From Amyloporia xantha (lineage: Eukaryota > Basidiomycota > Agaricomycetes > Polyporales > Adustoporiaceae): a stretch of 64,000 nucleotides of DNA. The translations under genes and the position numbers were made by a program. The notes under the pieces were generated by a model. The model was given only the letters and a program-made list of their open reading frames with translations. It did no database searches and was not told the DNA's origin. The stretch lies in assembly GCA_036971615.1 (NCBI GenBank), contig JAYKKR010000008.1, forward strand, positions 744,001-808,000. Direction: 5' to 3'. The number at the start of each line of letters is the position of its first letter. Positions within the stretch are counted from its first letter, which is position 1. This document shows, piece by piece, positions 62,619-64,000 of the stretch.

Positions 62619-64000
62619 CTACACGTCGGATATGTCGAGCATGACAGCACCTGCCTTCTGTTTCAGTGATTCGAGTAAGGTTTCAAAACGTACGACAAGA
62701 TCCTCATGCACTTCGGGTCTTCCTTCATCGCGCATAGCTTGTAAGAACGATCGTAAGTCGTGGACCTCAGGAGTCCAATCTGGTGCGGATTTCGCTTGCT
62801 TTGTAGTTGCTGGTGCTTCCTGCGATCCGACTGGGACTGTGGTAGAACTCTCAGCGTTTGCATCGCCATGCTCCTCAGCAGATACATCCTTCACCACAGC
62901 CTCTACTTCCTGAGCAGGGTCAGTGGATGGTCGGACCCAGCGTACGAAACCCCACTTGTGCTGAGGCGCGTTCGTGTAACCGTACAAATCACTCTTCAGG
63001 AGGAATAGCCAGCCTTCTCCTACAAATGGCACCCGGCTCATCTGCGGTATCTGCACCACACTACGTGCGCTCCACTTATCCTCGGGGTTCCTCGTGGCAG
63101 CGAAGGTTGCAAAAACCATCCCAGCTTCACCCATGAAGTACTGCGGGGAGTCACTTTCTACAATCGGTGCGAAGAAATCTGTTAGACATTGTATAATCCG
63201 TGTCGGCGTGGCGACGGACATAGTGCAGCCGCGCATGAGTGGGTGGGTGCGCGACGTGTAGTGAGTATATGATGACAGGAACGTGAAGGTATTCGGCAGC
63301 TTGGCTCTGTTGAAGTAATCGATACAGATGGGGCATACCAGGGCATCAAGGTATTTGAACAAGCCGGGTTTGTCCCTCATGAGATCAGCCAAGTGCTGGT
63401 CGTCCAATGATATACAATTCATGACCACCAATCGTCTGAGACTAGAGGAGGCTGTGTCGAGTATTTTCTCGATAGTAGAGGTGGTTACATTAGCATTGTA
63501 TGAAAGGTTAAGCGATTCGAGATTCTTGCATACGGCAATGATGTCGACAAGCTGTTCGGAAGTGAAGTCGCTGGCAGAGAGATCAAGGGTGGTAACCGAA
63601 GAAACATTCGAAGTGATAGCTTTCTTGAGCAAGGAAATACCATTGGGTGGCAGAGGTCTCCAATCAAGAAGGATCGACTTGACCAGCGATGCCTTGCCTG
63701 GCATCCAGAGTAGCTCCTCGATCGCCTGAATATCGCCAGTTTCGACAGCCCAGGTAACAGCCGCCTTCAGGGACATGTCAACGAGGGATGAAACATTCCC
63801 ATGTGCATCTTTGGAATCTGTATCGTGTACTGGCTGAGGATCGTCCCCTCCATTGTTCTGCTTATCTTCGTTGAGAGATTCATCCTCTCTTTCCTCATCA
63901 GCCGTTTCATCCGCTTCCGGATCCTCGTCGTCTTCTGAGAATACATATGGCCAAGCCTCCTCAAGCATGGGCCGGGTCACCAGTGATTCACCACTCAAAG
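62619..64000 (-). CDS. Unrecognised protein with leucine-rich repeats, 5' end off the right edge
   Basis: Continuous open frame to the window edge. There is no clear start before the edge (the first in-window Met is near 63968), so the gene probably begins outside. The N-terminal visible part is acidic (EDDEDPEADETADEERED). After a helical segment (LKAAVTWAVETGDIQAIEEL) come two or three leucine-rich repeats: VTTLDLSASDFTSEQL, LESLNLSYNANVTTSTIEK and LRRLVVMNCISLDDQHLAD. The second half has FVGEGWLFLLKSDLYGY and HKWGFVRWVRPS, then an acidic Ser-rich linker and a C-terminal helix ending MLDISDV at 62619. No function is recognised. The repeat part could bind a protein partner. Intronless over 1.38 kb, unlike its neighbours. 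Confidence 0.65.
   Translation of the reverse strand, partial: LSGESLVTRPMLEEAWPYVFSEDDEDPEADETADEEREDESLNEDKQNNGGDDPQPVHDTDSKDAHGNVSSLVDMSLKAAVTWAVETGDIQAIEELLWMPGKASLVKSILLDWRPLPPNGISLLKKAITSNVSSVTTLDLSASDFTSEQLVDIIAVCKNLESLNLSYNANVTTSTIEKILDTASSSLRRLVVMNCISLDDQHLADLMRDKPGLFKYLDALVCPICIDYFNRAKLPNTFTFLSSYTHYTSRTHPLMRGCTMSVATPTRIIQCLTDFFAPIVESDSPQYFMGEAGMVFATFAATRNPEDKWSARSVVQIPQMSRVPFVGEGWLFLLKSDLYGYTNAPQHKWGFVRWVRPSTDPAQEVEAVVKDVSAEEHGDANAESSTTVPVGSQEAPATTKQAKSAPDWTPEVHDLRSFLQAMRDEGRPEVHEDLVVRFETLLESLKQKAGAVMLDISDV

Overview
The window is nuclear DNA of a filamentous fungus, almost certainly an agaricomycete basidiomycete. Genes are split by many short introns (about 40-90 bp). Conserved eukaryotic genes lie beside basidiomycete-expanded families: a KDZ transposase, DUF6533 membrane proteins, an F-box protein with degenerate leucine-rich repeats, and Pcl-type cyclins. 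An Ngaro-like tyrosine-recombinase retrotransposon is also present. Gene models were assembled by hand from reading frames and GT..AG sites, so exon edges are approximate unless stated.

Layout. 1-5.7 kb: three minus-strand genes of unknown function that look lineage-specific; the first runs off the left edge. 7.6-13.1 kb: a KDZ transposase gene whose second exon is broken by a 1.65 kb AT-rich terminal-inverted-repeat (TIR) element; AT-rich repeats follow it. 14.6-16.2 kb: F-box-like gene. 18.2-20.3 kb: cation/proton exchanger. 20.6-25.3 kb: SEC63 and a coilin-like gene, divergently transcribed. 25.5-35.3 kb: a tandem duplication of a two-gene module (DUF6533 membrane protein plus convergent cyclin). 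A 772-bp foldback element with a 9-bp target duplication sits between the two copies. 36-38.4 kb: two unrecognised genes. 38.7-40.7 kb: nucleolin/NSR1. 40.9-46.3 kb: a nested insertion, in which an Ngaro-like element with textbook split direct repeats (A1-ORFs-B1-A2-B2) lies inside a small element with 41-bp TIRs. 46.9-49 kb: RIC8. 49.9-50.7 kb: uncertain gene. 51.5-62.3 kb: a dense housekeeping block of MED10, Rab escort protein, KGD4, proteasome alpha1 and RNA polymerase III largest subunit. 62.6 kb to the end: an unrecognised leucine-rich-repeat protein, incomplete at its 5' end.

The housekeeping genes cover transcription (RPC1, MED10), nuclear bodies and ribosome synthesis (coilin, NSR1), ER translocation (SEC63), vesicle traffic (Rab escort protein), protein turnover (alpha1), G-protein signalling (RIC8) and mitochondrial metabolism (KGD4). 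Several are divergent pairs sharing 200-260 bp promoters. The most interesting material is in the accessory regions: the complete Ngaro-like repeat architecture, the nested insertions and the cyclin/DUF6533 duplication.
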